Source: Rhodoferax sp. (GTDB taxonomy: Bacteria > Pseudomonadota > Gammaproteobacteria > Burkholderiales > Burkholderiaceae_C). Taken from it: 42,966 bases of DNA. Within the stretch, counting starts at the first letter, position 1; each line of letters opens with the position of its first letter. The DNA is taken from the NCBI GenBank assembly GCA_030645355.1, contig JAUSNJ010000190.1, forward strand, positions 1-42,966, written 5' to 3'. Made by a program: the position numbers and the translations under genes. Of the stretch, positions 27,704-37,067 are shown piece after piece. A model generated the notes under the pieces. That model had not been told where the DNA came from, made no database searches, and saw only the letters and a list, made by a program, of their open reading frames with translations.

Positions 27704-29262
27704 ATGGAAACCATGAGCCCCCACCCTGTTGCCTCCACCAACACCCCTGCGCCAACCACGGTTCCGCTGTACCTGCAAATCGCGCTACACATGGCGCAAA
27801 TGGTGGCCAGCGGGGCGCTCAAGATGGGCCAACGGCTGCCCTCGGTTCGCGACTCGGCGGTGCAAAACGGGGTGTCGGTATCCACTGTGGTGCAGGCGTT
27901 TCACTACCTGGAAGAACACGGCCTGGTGCAGCCACGCCCCAAGGCGGGCTACTTTGTGGCCACCGATGGCAAAGCCCTGGCCTCTACCCTGGTGCGCAAA
28001 ATCGGTCACCAGAGCGCCGCACCAACCAACCCCGTATCAGCCGCCTCCGGGGTCAAACCGCTGGCCAAATTTGCCGGTTACTCCCCACAAAACAAGGTTT
28101 TTTTGACGCCGACCGCATCCGTGTGGCCGTGAGCCGCGCCACACGCCTGAAGCGCGACACCCTGACCGAGTACGCCAGCTCTTCCGGCACGACCGCCCTG
28201 CGGGATGCCGTGGCACTGCGCGCGCTGCACCTGGGGTGTGCGCTGCGGGGAGAAAAAATCGTCATCACCGCCGGGTGCATCCACGCCATATCACTGTGCC
28301 TTCAGGCTGTGACCCAGCCCGGTGATCTGGTGGCGGTGGAAAGCCCCACCTATTTCGGTTTTTTGGACTTGCTCGAAGCCATGAACCTCAAAGCCCTGGC
28401 CATCCCCTCGGACCCACGCACCGGGGTGTCTTTGCCTGCCTTGCAGCTGGCCCTGCAAACCCAGCCCATCCGCGCGGTTCTGCTGGTGCCCACCCTGTCC
28501 AACCCACAGGGTTCGGTGATGCCTCTCACACAAAAGCGCGCCCTGGCCCAACTGGTGGCCCAACACCAGGTGCCATTGATTGAGGACGTGGTGTTCAACG
28601 ACCTATTGGCCACAGATGCACGGCGCAAGGCCGTCAAAGCCTTTGACACGCAGGGCTGGGTCATGATTTGCGGCTCCTTTGCTAAAACCGTGGCACCGGG
28701 CATCCGCCTGGGATGGACAGAAGCGGGGCGCTGGAGTCAAACCGTGGCGACCCTCAAGCGGGTGCAAGGTGCTTCCACCACTGCGGTGCTCGAATATGCA
28801 CTGGCAGACTTGCTCACCCAAGGCAGTTACGAAGCCCAACTGCGGCGGCTGTGCCTGCTGATGAAGCAACGCCTGGGGCAGGCGCGCCGACTGATCCAGG
28901 CCAACTTTCCAAGAGGCACACGGGTGTATGACCCCCCTGCGGGCTACACCCTGTGGATCGAATTGCCGGGCCACCTGGACGGGATGGCGCTGTTTGCGCT
29001 GTGCGCGGCGCGGAGCATTCGGATCGGTCCCGGCCAGCTGTTTTGTTCCAGCTTGCAATACCAGCACTTCGTGCGCCTGAGCTTTGCCGGTGCCTGGGGA
29101 GCCACCGAGCAAGAGGCTCTGGCAGAAGTGGGCCGCCTGGCCTGCGCGCTGCAAGTGGGTGAAACGGCCCCGCCGGTATCAGCCCCCGGCCCAATCGACA
29201 GAAGCGACCTCATGTGTGACCTGATGAGTGGGGATCGCGTATCCGCTCACGATTTGTGGTGA
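27704..29262 (+). pseudogene. MocR-family (GntR-aminotransferase) regulator, split by one frameshift
   Basis: A PLP-dependent MocR regulator with an N-terminal GntR winged helix and a C-terminal class-I aminotransferase-like domain, interrupted at a run of seven T at 28098-28104. The first frame (start ATG 27704 or 27713) gives VPLYLQIALHMAQMVASGAL and QRLPSVRDSAVQNGVSVSTV, then stops at 28132. The second frame picks up as AVSRATRLKRDTLTEYASSS and runs to 29262, with VESPTYFGFLDLLEAMNLKA, LVPTLSNPQGSVMPLTQKRA and the PLP lysine in CGSFAKTVAPGIRLGW. One added T would restore one continuous 519-codon gene. Sequencing error, true loss or slippage are all possible. The rest of the protein is unblemished. 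Confidence 0.85.
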
Positions 29263-29285
29263 CGCCAGCAGATCGGCCGGGTGCA

Positions 29286-29297
29286 ACGTTTACGTAA
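29286..29297. promoter_or_regulatory. Partial copy of the 13847 palindrome core
   Basis: ACGTTTACGTAA at 29286-29297 repeats twelve consecutive bases of the 22-bp palindrome at 13847-13868 but lacks its right half. It is 113 bases before the SGNH hydrolase start. It may be a weak operator or chance. Confidence 0.25.
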
Positions 29298-29311
29298 GGC
29301 CCCTTCCGCAC

Positions 29312-29331
29312 AAAACCCGGCCAAGGGTTTT
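29312..29331 (+). terminator. Hairpin terminator after the MocR gene
   Basis: AAAACCC at 29312-29318 and GGGTTTT at 29325-29331 form a perfect seven-base stem with a six-base loop, with an A-run on the left and T-run on the right, 49 bases after the MocR stop. It could work in either direction. A second weak dyad (TTTTGG-T-CCAAAA, 29374-29386) lies closer to the next gene. Confidence 0.5.
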
Positions 29332-29410
29332 CACGCGGGTCACCCGTGAACGAAGGTGCAATACTGCGCCACCTTTTGGTCCAAAAATAACCCCCCACAG
29401 GAGACATTGC

Positions 29411-30499
29411 ATGAATACCCGATTCCGTATCGCATTTCGCATGTTGCTGCCAGCCCTTGCGGTACTGGCCTTCGGTTCAGAGGCTGCGGCCAGCACCTTG
29501 AACCAGAACGTATCCTGGACTATCGACCGGGCGGGCACCTCGACCAAATACCGCGTGGTCGCCTATGGCGACTCCATCTACGCCGGTTACAACGGCTCCA
29601 CCCTCAACGCTGCCAAATTCTCGGCGCCCACGGTGGATGCGGAGTACCTCTCGGCCTTGTGGAACAGCGACATTGAGAGCGTGCGCCGCACCAAGTCCGG
29701 TGCGGTGGCCTCTGACATTTACAACAACAAGATCGTTGCCGAGAAGTCGTACATGCAGGCCAGCTCCACCCGCGCGGTCACTTTCGAGATGTGTGGCAAC
29801 GATGGACTGCAGGCGCGTACCGCCTTCAAGAAGCAAACCGGCACCTGCGACTACAGCGGCATGAACGCCGGCGTCAGCAACTGCAAGACCTATGTCGCGG
29901 CGGCCATGGATTACATCAACGCCAACGCCTACGCGGGTGTCAAGGTGAAGATCATCTCCAACCTGCACTACCCCGGCTACAACGCGGACAACGTGCAAAG
30001 CAGCTGCAAAGACGCCACGACTGGCGCCACGGTGAACCTGCGGACCACCTTCCTGCCCAAGCTGGCCACGATGAACTACTGGATGTGCGAGTACGCGCGG
30101 CAAAAGGGCTTCCAGTGCACGGACAACTTCGCCGAATACATGGGTGCCGACTACGACAGCAACGGCGACGGAGTCATCGACACCAATGGCCTGCGCTATG
30201 TCGCCGGCGAGAGCGAGGCCAGCTACCTGAACCGCATCACCAACACCCTGAAGCCCACGATACGTGATGCCAACGCGCACTTCGTGTCGGCCAGCAGCAG
30301 CTACGACTACATCCAGTCGGACGACACCCACCCGACTTACACCGGTGGCACGGTCACCGCCGGTCTGTTTGGCGGCACCACCGGCTCGGGCGCTCCACGC
30401 TACACCTCATTCACCGGTGGCAAGAGCCCGATCTGGAACCAGTACGGCCATGAGCGCATGGGTTGGGCGGTATCCACCTCCAACCCGTCGGCGCCCTGA
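29411..30499 (+). CDS. Secreted SGNH/GDSL-like hydrolase with calcium-loop motif
   Basis: A 362-residue exported esterase/lipase-like protein. Signal peptide at residues 1-27 (LLPALAVLAFGSEAAA). SGNH blocks: Ser55 in VVAYGDSIYAGYNG, the GND block in TFEMCGNDGLQ, and Asp304/His307 in SDDTHPTYTGG. Residues 247-257 read DYDSNGDGVID, an EF-hand/dockerin-like calcium loop. Three further Cys pairs (CDYSG, NCKTY, SSCKD, MCEYA, FQCTD) suggest disulfides in the periplasm or outside. The ATG follows CAGGAGA by eight bases. It begins a three-gene run with a membrane-anchored protein (21 bases after its stop) and an Lnt-like enzyme. Substrate unknown; an acyl ester on an extracellular polymer or lipid is the natural guess. 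Confidence 0.85.
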   Translation: MNTRFRIAFRMLLPALAVLAFGSEAAASTLNQNVSWTIDRAGTSTKYRVVAYGDSIYAGYNGSTLNAAKFSAPTVDAEYLSALWNSDIESVRRTKSGAVASDIYNNKIVAEKSYMQASSTRAVTFEMCGNDGLQARTAFKKQTGTCDYSGMNAGVSNCKTYVAAAMDYINANAYAGVKVKIISNLHYPGYNADNVQSSCKDATTGATVNLRTTFLPKLATMNYWMCEYARQKGFQCTDNFAEYMGADYDSNGDGVIDTNGLRYVAGESEASYLNRITNTLKPTIRDANAHFVSASSSYDYIQSDDTHPTYTGGTVTAGLFGGTTGSGAPRYTSFTGGKSPIWNQYGHERMGWAVSTSNPSAP

Positions 30500-30520
30500 C
30501 GACCAGGAGCAGACCACCCC

Positions 30521-31186
30521 ATGGAGCCGCGACGCCGCCGTGGCCCGCCACCACCCTGGCGCCCTTCCCTGGGCTACATCGCTCTTGCGGCCGGCATTGC
30601 AGCGGGCGGGCTCACCTATCTGGTGATGTCGCCCTCCTCACCCCCGGACGCTCCCGCCGTCACGGCAACCCCGGCACCTTTGCCAGCCCCCGCAAGCGCG
30701 GTGGCTCCTGATGGATCGGCCTCCGCCGCGGCGTCGGGTGCCGCGACTGGCCTTCGGGTCGTGCAATCCGCAGCCCAGGAGCGCGCGGTCAACGGTGACC
30801 CAACGGCCGACCTGTCCAGCTACGTGAACCCCGGCGAGAAGCCAACGATGAATGAAGTGATCACCCGACTGCACCAGGCCGGTATCGAGACCGGCCTTGG
30901 GGCCTTCTCACCACCCGGCACCCGGCCACCGATGATAGGGATCGCCGTACCCGAAGACTTTGTGCTGCCGCCAGACTATGTGCGCCACCACCAGGCGACC
31001 GATGATGGCCAGCGCATTGAGGCCATCCTGATGTTTGCGCCCGACCGCGAGTTCTTTGACACGCCCAACGGCCCGGTCAAGATTCCCAAAGACCGTGTGG
31101 TGCCGCCCGAATTGGCCCCGCCGGGGCTGGCCATACGGCGCATTGTGATTCCTGCGCCCATTGCATCGGCAGGCCCCGGGTCTTGA
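30521..31186 (+). CDS. Membrane-anchored Ala/Pro-rich protein of unknown function
   Basis: A 221-residue protein. After a short basic, proline-rich cytoplasmic start (MEPRRRRGPPPPWRPSLG) comes a transmembrane helix at about 17-36 (YIALAAGIAAGGLTYLVM), a low-complexity Ala/Pro/Ser linker to about residue 75, and a small domain with ADLSSYVNPGEKPTMNEVIT, LMFAPDREFFDTPNGPVKIP and PPELAPPGLAIRRIVIPAPI. No named family is recognised. It is between the SGNH hydrolase and the Lnt-like gene, and its stop TGA overlaps the next TTG start (TTGA), so the two are translated together. A docking partner for the neighbours is plausible but speculative. Confidence 0.7.
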   Translation: MEPRRRRGPPPPWRPSLGYIALAAGIAAGGLTYLVMSPSSPPDAPAVTATPAPLPAPASAVAPDGSASAAASGAATGLRVVQSAAQERAVNGDPTADLSSYVNPGEKPTMNEVITRLHQAGIETGLGAFSPPGTRPPMIGIAVPEDFVLPPDYVRHHQATDDGQRIEAILMFAPDREFFDTPNGPVKIPKDRVVPPELAPPGLAIRRIVIPAPIASAGPGS

Positions 31187-33657
31187 GCGACGTAGCGCCA
31201 CGGCCCCGCTCCGTTGTTCTGCGCGTGCTGGTAGGCATCGCAGCCAGTGCGGCCCTGTCAGCCCTGTACGCGCACGGCGGCGCGGCCTGGCTGCTGGGAT
31301 TTGTGTTGCTCGCGCCGTGGCTGCGCTCGTTGGACGCCTGCCGGACGATGGCGGGCGCACTGCTGTGCGCCTACGCCATGGCGCTTGCCTTCACGGCGGC
31401 CACCTTCGCCTGGTTCGGGATCGCCATCGGCCACTACACGCAGGTCGGCGGGGCCACTGGCCTGATCATCCTGCTGCTCGCGGCGCCGCTGTTCCAGCCG
31501 CAATTTCTGGTCTTCGCGCTGGTGCGCCACGTGGCCAAGCGCCGGCACGGCCCTGTGCTGTGCGCGCTGGCAGGCGCTAGCGCCTGGATAGCAACCGAAT
31601 GGCTGGTGCCCAAGCTGCTGGGCGACACACTGGGCCACGGGCTGTATCCATCGCGCCTGCTGCGCCAGGGTGCCGATGTGGCCGGTGCGGCGGGGCTCAC
31701 CGCCCTGCTACTGCTGGCAAATGAGGGCGTTGCGTTGGCGATGGCGCGGTGGCGCGACGGCGCCCGGGCGATGGCCAGGCCAATGGCTCTGGCTGCGCTG
31801 GCGCCACTGCTGTTGGCGGGCTACGGCCTCGTCGTGCTCGCGGCCCGGCCGGCACCCGATGGCAAGCCGCTGCGCATGGGATTGGTCCAGTCCAACATCG
31901 TGGACTATGAACGCCAACGCCAGACCAAGGGCGCCTTGGCCGTGGTGCGCGAGGTGCTGGACACGCACTTTGCGATGAGCTACGACGCGGTGGTGCGCCA
32001 GCACGCGGACGCCGTGCTGTGGTCCGAGACCGCCTACCCCACCACCTTCGGCCATCCCAAAAGCGAAGCCGGGGCCACACTCGACCGCGAGATCCTGGAC
32101 ATCGTCCGTTCCGCCGGCGTGCCCTTCGTTTTCGGAACCTACGACCGCGACACGGCCGGCGAATACAACGCAGCCGCCTTTGTGGCGCCTGGCACCGGCC
32201 TGCTGGGCTTTTACCGCAAGACGCGCCTCTTTCCGCTGACCGAGTTCGTGCCCGCCTGGCTGGACGGGCCGATACTGCGAGGCTGGCTGCCGTGGACCGG
32301 CACGTGGAAGGCCGGCGACGGCGCACGCGTGTTCCCGCTGCGTCTGGCCGGCGGCCGCGAGATCCCGGTGCAAGCCCTGATCTGCCTGGACGACGTGGAC
32401 ACCAGGCTCGCCATTGACGGCGCCCGGTTGGGGGCGCAAGCCATCCTGACGATGTCGAACGACTCCTGGTTCACCGACCACCCGCAGGGCGCGCAACTGC
32501 ACCAGGCGGTGGCGGCGTTTCGCAGCATCGAAACCCGCCTGCCGCAATTCCGCGTCACCACCAACGGCTACAGCGCCGCGATCGACCCCACGGGCACAGT
32601 GGTCGCCGGGGCGCGCATGGGCGAACGCACCCTGGTGATAGCAGACCTGCCGGTAGGGCCAGCGCCGCGCACGCTGATGGTGGCCTGGGGCGATTGGGTC
32701 GGCCCCGTCGGTGTGGCATTCCTCGTGCTGCTGGCGGTGATGGCGGCATTTCCGGCATCGCGCACGCGCAGTGGGCAGACGGAATCGGAACGGGACGCGG
32801 CCATGGCGTTTCCCGCCAACGTCGCCATCTTGCCGCCCGCCGCCCGCATGGCCGCGGGGCTGCTGCGCGCCTTTGCGCGCGGCAGTCTGCTGGTGATAGG
32901 CATCGCGATACTGTCCAACGACAACCTGCGGGGCAACACCTTGGCACAGTTGCGCCTGTTCACCGGCTTCTTCCTAGCCCCCGAAGCCGCCGCGTGGTGT
33001 GTGTTGATGGCCTTTGCCGCGCGGGCCTCTATCGAGAGCGGTGTGCTGGTGCTGACGCGTGGTGCGCGGCGCCTCGAACTCGCGGTGACAGACATCGCCG
33101 CCATCGCGCCCTGGCGGCTGCCCCTGCCTGGCCCCGGCGCCGCGCTGCTGCTGACCTCGGGCGAGCGCTGGCATTACGGAATCGCACTGGCCAACCCCAC
33201 GGCCTTGGCGCGCGCGCTGGCTTTGGCAGGCGGCCCGCCGTTAAAAGAAGACAGCAGCCCGTCGCGGGAGGCGAAGTATGCAAGTGCCCGTTTGGGCGTC
33301 CACCGCGGGCGGCTGGACCACCCGCTAACCAAGTTCGTCCTGTTCCCCCTGGTGCTGGCGCTTCCGGCGTTTCGGCTGCACCAGCACATTGCCTACGGCA
33401 GCAGCTTTGGCGAGTACTACACCTTCGGTCTGAAGGCCTACCTCACGACTTTCTCGCTGTGGTGGGCCGCATGGGCCATCGGCGTGGTGCTGACCGCCGC
33501 GGCCCTGCGCACGGCCATCGAGGGCGGCACGCTGCTGGCAGTGCTGCTGCGCCCCGCGCAAGCGGTGGAATTGCGGCGTTGGCTGGAACGCGCAGCACTC
33601 GCCCTGCTCTACCTGGGCTTACCGGCGTGGTTACTCCTGCACGTGATCGGAACCTAA
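31183..33657 (+). CDS. Apolipoprotein N-acyltransferase-like (nitrilase-superfamily) membrane protein with extra C-terminal module
   Basis: An 824-residue membrane enzyme, against about 500-550 for Lnt. Residues 1-220 hold about six membrane helices as in Lnt; residues 230-500 are the carbon-nitrogen hydrolase domain with the triad Glu282 ([15 protein letters not shown]), Lys346 ([16 protein letters not shown]) and Cys401 ([13 protein letters not shown]). In true Lnt the Cys is usually followed by Tyr-Glu; here it is Leu-Asp-Asp. After the usual last helix ([16 protein letters not shown]) come about 290 extra residues, including a soluble beta-like stretch ([36 protein letters not shown]) and several further helices. 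It starts with TTG 31183, overlapping the preceding stop. It is clearly not the housekeeping Lnt by context; an acyl-transfer role with the SGNH hydrolase is inferred. Confidence 0.82.
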   Translation: MSDVAPRPRSVVLRVLVGIAASAALSALYAHGGAAWLLGFVLLAPWLRSLDACRTMAGALLCAYAMALAFTAATFAWFGIAIGHYTQVGGATGLIILLLAAPLFQPQFLVFALVRHVAKRRHGPVLCALAGASAWIATEWLVPKLLGDTLGHGLYPSRLLRQGADVAGAAGLTALLLLANEGVALAMARWRDGARAMARPMALAALAPLLLAGYGLVVLAARPAPDGKPLRMGLVQSNIVDYERQRQTKGALAVVREVLDTHFAMSYDAVVRQHADAVLWSETAYPTTFGHPKSEAGATLDREILDIVRSAGVPFVFGTYDRDTAGEYNAAAFVAPGTGLLGFYRKTRLFPLTEFVPAWLDGPILRGWLPWTGTWKAGDGARVFPLRLAGGREIPVQALICLDDVDTRLAIDGARLGAQAILTMSNDSWFTDHPQGAQLHQAVAAFRSIETRLPQFRVTTNGYSAAIDPTGTVVAGARMGERTLVIADLPVGPAPRTLMVAWGDWVGPVGVAFLVLLAVMAAFPASRTRSGQTESERDAAMAFPANVAILPPAARMAAGLLRAFARGSLLVIGIAILSNDNLRGNTLAQLRLFTGFFLAPEAAAWCVLMAFAARASIESGVLVLTRGARRLELAVTDIAAIAPWRLPLPGPGAALLLTSGERWHYGIALANPTALARALALAGGPPLKEDSSPSREAKYASARLGVHRGRLDHPLTKFVLFPLVLALPAFRLHQHIAYGSSFGEYYTFGLKAYLTTFSLWWAAWAIGVVLTAAALRTAIEGGTLLAVLLRPAQAVELRRWLERAALALLYLGLPAWLLLHVIGT

Positions 33658-34694
33658 TTCGCAAGCAACGCGACCAGCACGTCGGCAGCGCGTTCAGACT
33701 GCGCACGGCTGACGTCCAGATGCGTCACCGCACGCACCGTGCGGGGCCCAAAGGCATTGACCAGCACGCCCCGCTCCCGCGCACGCGCGCTTAAAGCCGG
33801 CGCATCCAGCGGCATGGTCGCCGGCAGATGGAAGACCACGATGTTCGTCTGCACCGTGGCCAAGTCCAGCTGCACCGGCGCGCCTGAACCCAGACGCTGG
33901 GCAAATGCGTAGGCATTGGCATGGTCCTCGGGCAGCCGCGCCAGGTGGTGATCCAGCGCATGCAGCGCAGCGGCGCTGAAGATGCCGTTTTGCCGCATGG
34001 CCCCGCCCATGCGCAGGCGGTGCCGGTGTGCCGTTGCGATCAACGCCTTGGACCCCGCCAGCAGCGACCCACCCGGTGCGCCCAGACCCTTGCTGAACGC
34101 CACCGCCACCAGATCAAAAGGCGCGGACAACGTATCCAGCGCCACGCCACTGGCGGCGCTGGCGTTCCACAAGCGCGCACCGTCCAAAAAAGTCGCCAGC
34201 CCCAGCTCCCGCGCCACGACACAGATGCGCAGCACCTCATCCTGGGGCACGACCACGCCACCGGCCCGGTTGTGCGTGTTCTCGACCTCGACCAAAGTCG
34301 TCGTCGGAAAGATCGCAAAGTTGCGCGGCTTGGTCGCCGCACGCAACTCATCGGCGGTGAACACCCCGCGTTGCCCAATCTCATGGATCTGCACTCCGGC
34401 GTTGGCAGCCGCGCCACCCGCCTCGTGCCAGGCCGCGTGCGATTCAACCGAAGTCACCACCTCGTCCCCCGGCCGTGTCAACGTGCGCAAAGCCACCTGG
34501 TTAGCCATGGTGCCGCTGGGCAACCACAGCGCGGCCTCCTTGCCCAGCATCTCCGCCACGCGGGCCTGCAGGCGGTTCGTGCTGGGGTCTTCGCCATACT
34601 GGTCATCCCCCACTTCCGCCGCGGCCATCGCCGCGCGCATGGCGACGGTGGGGCGGGTGACGGTGTCGGAGCGGAGGTCAATGGGGGTGTTCAT
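33654..34694 (-). CDS. ltaE: Low-specificity L-threonine aldolase
   Basis: A 346-residue fold-type I PLP enzyme cleaving threonine/allo-threonine to glycine and acetaldehyde. Features are [40 protein letters not shown], the substrate segment [20 protein letters not shown], Asp171 in [20 protein letters not shown] (PLP pyridine nitrogen) and the PLP lysine Lys202 in [20 protein letters not shown]. Its stop overlaps that of the convergent Lnt-like gene by four bases. Glycine from this enzyme could feed ThiO, but no regulatory link is seen. Confidence 0.95.
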   Translation of the reverse strand: MNTPIDLRSDTVTRPTVAMRAAMAAAEVGDDQYGEDPSTNRLQARVAEMLGKEAALWLPSGTMANQVALRTLTRPGDEVVTSVESHAAWHEAGGAAANAGVQIHEIGQRGVFTADELRAATKPRNFAIFPTTTLVEVENTHNRAGGVVVPQDEVLRICVVARELGLATFLDGARLWNASAASGVALDTLSAPFDLVAVAFSKGLGAPGGSLLAGSKALIATAHRHRLRMGGAMRQNGIFSAAALHALDHHLARLPEDHANAYAFAQRLGSGAPVQLDLATVQTNIVVFHLPATMPLDAPALSARARERGVLVNAFGPRTVRAVTHLDVSRAQSERAADVLVALLAN

Positions 34695-35261
34695 GGTCGG
34701 GGGGGCTTGTGGCTGGAGTTCAAACAGGTGGATTGTGCGCGGTGTTGATTACGCAGCGACCGCCCAAAGCTACGCCAGCATCTGTTTAACTTCATTCACC
34801 CCCGGCCCGTTGTAAGTCGAAAACCTGTTGCCGAGATGACCATCAACGCGGATACGGAGCTGATTGCTTTGCCTAGCGACCATCGTCAAAAGTCCGTTTT
34901 GAATGCGGTGGCGGAATCAAGCCCCAAGCTGCGGGTACGACGTCTTTAGACGCATTGCCGTCATACACGCGGCACTTTTTAACGTCGGGTATGCCGCGAT
35001 AGCGGTCGTAGCCCGTCGACTGGTCTAAAGCCGGTGTGGGCCATACCGGTCTGTCGTTGACGCTGCCCAATTCAGCCCAAACCAGACATTCGAAACTACT
35101 GTTTGGCTGGAAAATTCGGTACTCCCCTCAATCGAGTAGTCAAACCCTGATTGGCGCGTACAGCATGTCGTATGGCGTGATTGGCATATATATAGCGCCA
35201 CTGAACACCTAGACTTCTTACATCCCGAGAACTTCTCTCGGTCCATCAAAAGGAGTCTGAA
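34695..35261. other. 567-base gene-poor stretch before the SDR cassette
   Basis: No convincing gene. A 65-codon frame on the minus strand (34873-35070) starts MGSVNDRPVWPTPALDQS but has no ribosome site and looks like a gene remnant. Toward the right are two TGATTGGC direct repeats (35148-35155 and 35178-35185, 30 bases apart), an AT-rich TATATATA at about 35187, and a hairpin CCGAGA-ACTTC-TCTCGG at 35225-35241 just before AAAGGAG of the SDR gene. The repeats could be operator half-sites for the AraC regulator at 36032. Base composition falls compared with the flanks. Confidence 0.5.
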
Positions 35262-36026
35262 ATGTCCAATCAAGTAGCCCTGATTACTGGCGGCGCCACC
35301 GGCATCGGCAAGGCCGTTGCCCTCAAGCTTGTCGCCAAAGGCGTCACTGTCGTCATGAGCGGCCGTCGTGCGGAAGTCGGGCAAGCCGCCGTCGCCGAGG
35401 TTTCCGCCGCGGCCCGCGACGGTGCACAAGTTCGCTTTGTTCAGAACGATGTAGCCGATGAGGCTGCGGTCAAGTCGATGATTGACGGCATCGTGGCTGA
35501 GTTCGGTCGCCTGGACATGGCGGTCAATAACGCTGGCGTGTCCAACGAGACTGGTACTCTTGTGCAGTCGAGCAGCGACAACTACCGTGCAATGGTTGAG
35601 ACTAACGTTATGGGTGTGTACTTCAGCATGAAACATGAGCTCGTTCAGATGACCAAGCAGGGAGGCGGTGCCATCGTCAACTTGGCGTCCATCGCTGGTC
35701 TAAATGGCATCGCCTGGGCGGGCCCATATGGCTCGACCAAACACGCGGTGGTGGGACTGACCAAGTCGTCTGCCCTGGACCACGCGACTCAAGGCATCCG
35801 GGTCAACGGCGTGGCACCTGGCGCCATCAAGACCGACATCATTGCCGCCCAGCTCGGCGGTGGCGACACCAACTACAACGAGGCGAGTATTTCGGCAATG
35901 CACCCCATGAATCGACTGGGCCGCCCCGAAGAAGTCGCCAATGCCATATGCTGGCTGCTGTCGGACGAAGCCAGCTTCGTCACCGGTCACATACTTAACG
36001 TAGATGGCGGCTTCCAAGCGAAGTAA
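35262..36026 (+). CDS. SDR-family oxidoreductase (FabG-like)
   Basis: A 254-residue classical SDR. The cofactor motif is QVALITGGATGIGKAVALKL, the NNAG motif in RLDMAVNNAGVSNETG, the catalytic Ser in AIVNLASIAGLNGIAWAG and Tyr-x-x-x-Lys in GPYGSTKHAVVGLTKSSALD; it ends GHILNVDGGFQAK. AAGGAG precedes the ATG by about eight bases. It is followed five bases later by an AraC regulator and then a membrane protein, forming a cassette whose composition is less GC-rich than its flanks. Substrate unknown; in such SDR-AraC pairs the regulator often senses the substrate. Confidence 0.93.
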   Translation: MSNQVALITGGATGIGKAVALKLVAKGVTVVMSGRRAEVGQAAVAEVSAAARDGAQVRFVQNDVADEAAVKSMIDGIVAEFGRLDMAVNNAGVSNETGTLVQSSSDNYRAMVETNVMGVYFSMKHELVQMTKQGGGAIVNLASIAGLNGIAWAGPYGSTKHAVVGLTKSSALDHATQGIRVNGVAPGAIKTDIIAAQLGGGDTNYNEASISAMHPMNRLGRPEEVANAICWLLSDEASFVTGHILNVDGGFQAK

Positions 36027-36031
36027 GGGCA

Positions 36032-37057
36032 ATGAATAGCACCGTTCCAGACAAGTTGAAGATTCCGGCCACGCTGTGGGAGGGCCTCAAGCGGGCCGGG
36101 GTTGACCGTGCAGAGGTCATTCGACGCGCGAACCTGCCTCTGAGCGTGCTGAGGGACGACGCGCCGATTGCCACGACGCAGTTCTTCACCCTGTGGCGGG
36201 CCATCGAAACTGTTAGTCAAGACTCGACCATTGGCCTTCGTATCGCATCGGGTCTGGACGGGGCGGTGATGCCTCTCGCTTTTGTTGCGGCACAGCACGC
36301 CCGGACGTTCCGCGACGCACTGAGTCGGGTTGCCCGTTTCAAGCGCTTGTGCGCACCCGAAGACGTTTCGGTCAAAGATTTTGCTGACTACAGTGAGCTC
36401 GTCATCCGGTGGCCTCATGGAGATTCAGAAACTGCTCCGCGTTCGTTAGTTGACGCGACGATGGCGTCGTTCGTGGAACTGGGACGCAGAGGAACAGGTG
36501 AGCGCCTTGTACCTCTGTCCCTTGAGCTCGCTCGTCCGGCCGCGTCAAGGTCTGCACTTGAGAGGTACTTCAGCTGTGACATCAAATTCGACACGAAGGT
36601 CGACCGTATTGCGTTCCGACGAGAAGACCTCGACAAGCTTTTCATCACTCACAACGAGGAACTGCTCGATGTTCTTGCACCGGAACTGGACAGGCGCCTT
36701 GAACATCACGGAGCTTCTGATTCCGTGTCGGAGCAGACCAAGTGGGTTCTGCGACGTCGTTTGACAGCCGGTCGCCCGGATATTCGCTCGGTAGCCGCTG
36801 AACTTGCGATGAGCGAACGCTCTCTACAACGCCGCCTGACGGATGAAGGCGTCAGCTTCCAAACATTGGTGAGTCAGACCCGACATCAGATGGCACTCGA
36901 GCATCTGGCAGATAACTCACTCACGCTTATCGAAATTGCCTATCTGCTGGGCTACGAAGACCAGAACTCATTCTTCCGTGCCTTCAGGCAGTGGGAGAAC
37001 CAAACCCCTTCCGATTGGCGCGCTGCACATGCTGCTGAGTGTCACGCGGGCAACTAA
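36032..37057 (+). CDS. AraC-family regulator (OruR-type)
   Basis: A 341-residue regulator with an N-terminal arabinose-binding-like (OruR/AraC_arabinose-bind) domain (about 10-200; LPLSVLRDDAPIATTQFFTL then WRAIETVSQDSTIGLRIASG) and a C-terminal HTH pair: VAAELAMSERSLQRRLTDEG then EHLADNSLTLIEIAYLLGYE and DQNSFFRAFRQWENQTPSDW. It directly follows the SDR with five bases between, so it is likely co-transcribed and autoregulates the cassette; the TGATTGGC repeats upstream of the SDR are possible sites. Ligand unknown. Confidence 0.92.
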   Translation: MNSTVPDKLKIPATLWEGLKRAGVDRAEVIRRANLPLSVLRDDAPIATTQFFTLWRAIETVSQDSTIGLRIASGLDGAVMPLAFVAAQHARTFRDALSRVARFKRLCAPEDVSVKDFADYSELVIRWPHGDSETAPRSLVDATMASFVELGRRGTGERLVPLSLELARPAASRSALERYFSCDIKFDTKVDRIAFRREDLDKLFITHNEELLDVLAPELDRRLEHHGASDSVSEQTKWVLRRRLTAGRPDIRSVAAELAMSERSLQRRLTDEGVSFQTLVSQTRHQMALEHLADNSLTLIEIAYLLGYEDQNSFFRAFRQWENQTPSDWRAAHAAECHAGN

Positions 37058-37067
37058 GAGAGTTCCT

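Noticed and set aside
34873..35070. 65-codon minus-strand frame before the SDR cassette
   Set aside because: No ribosome site or promoter, no recognisable domain, and disturbed composition; treated as debris within the intergenic entry.
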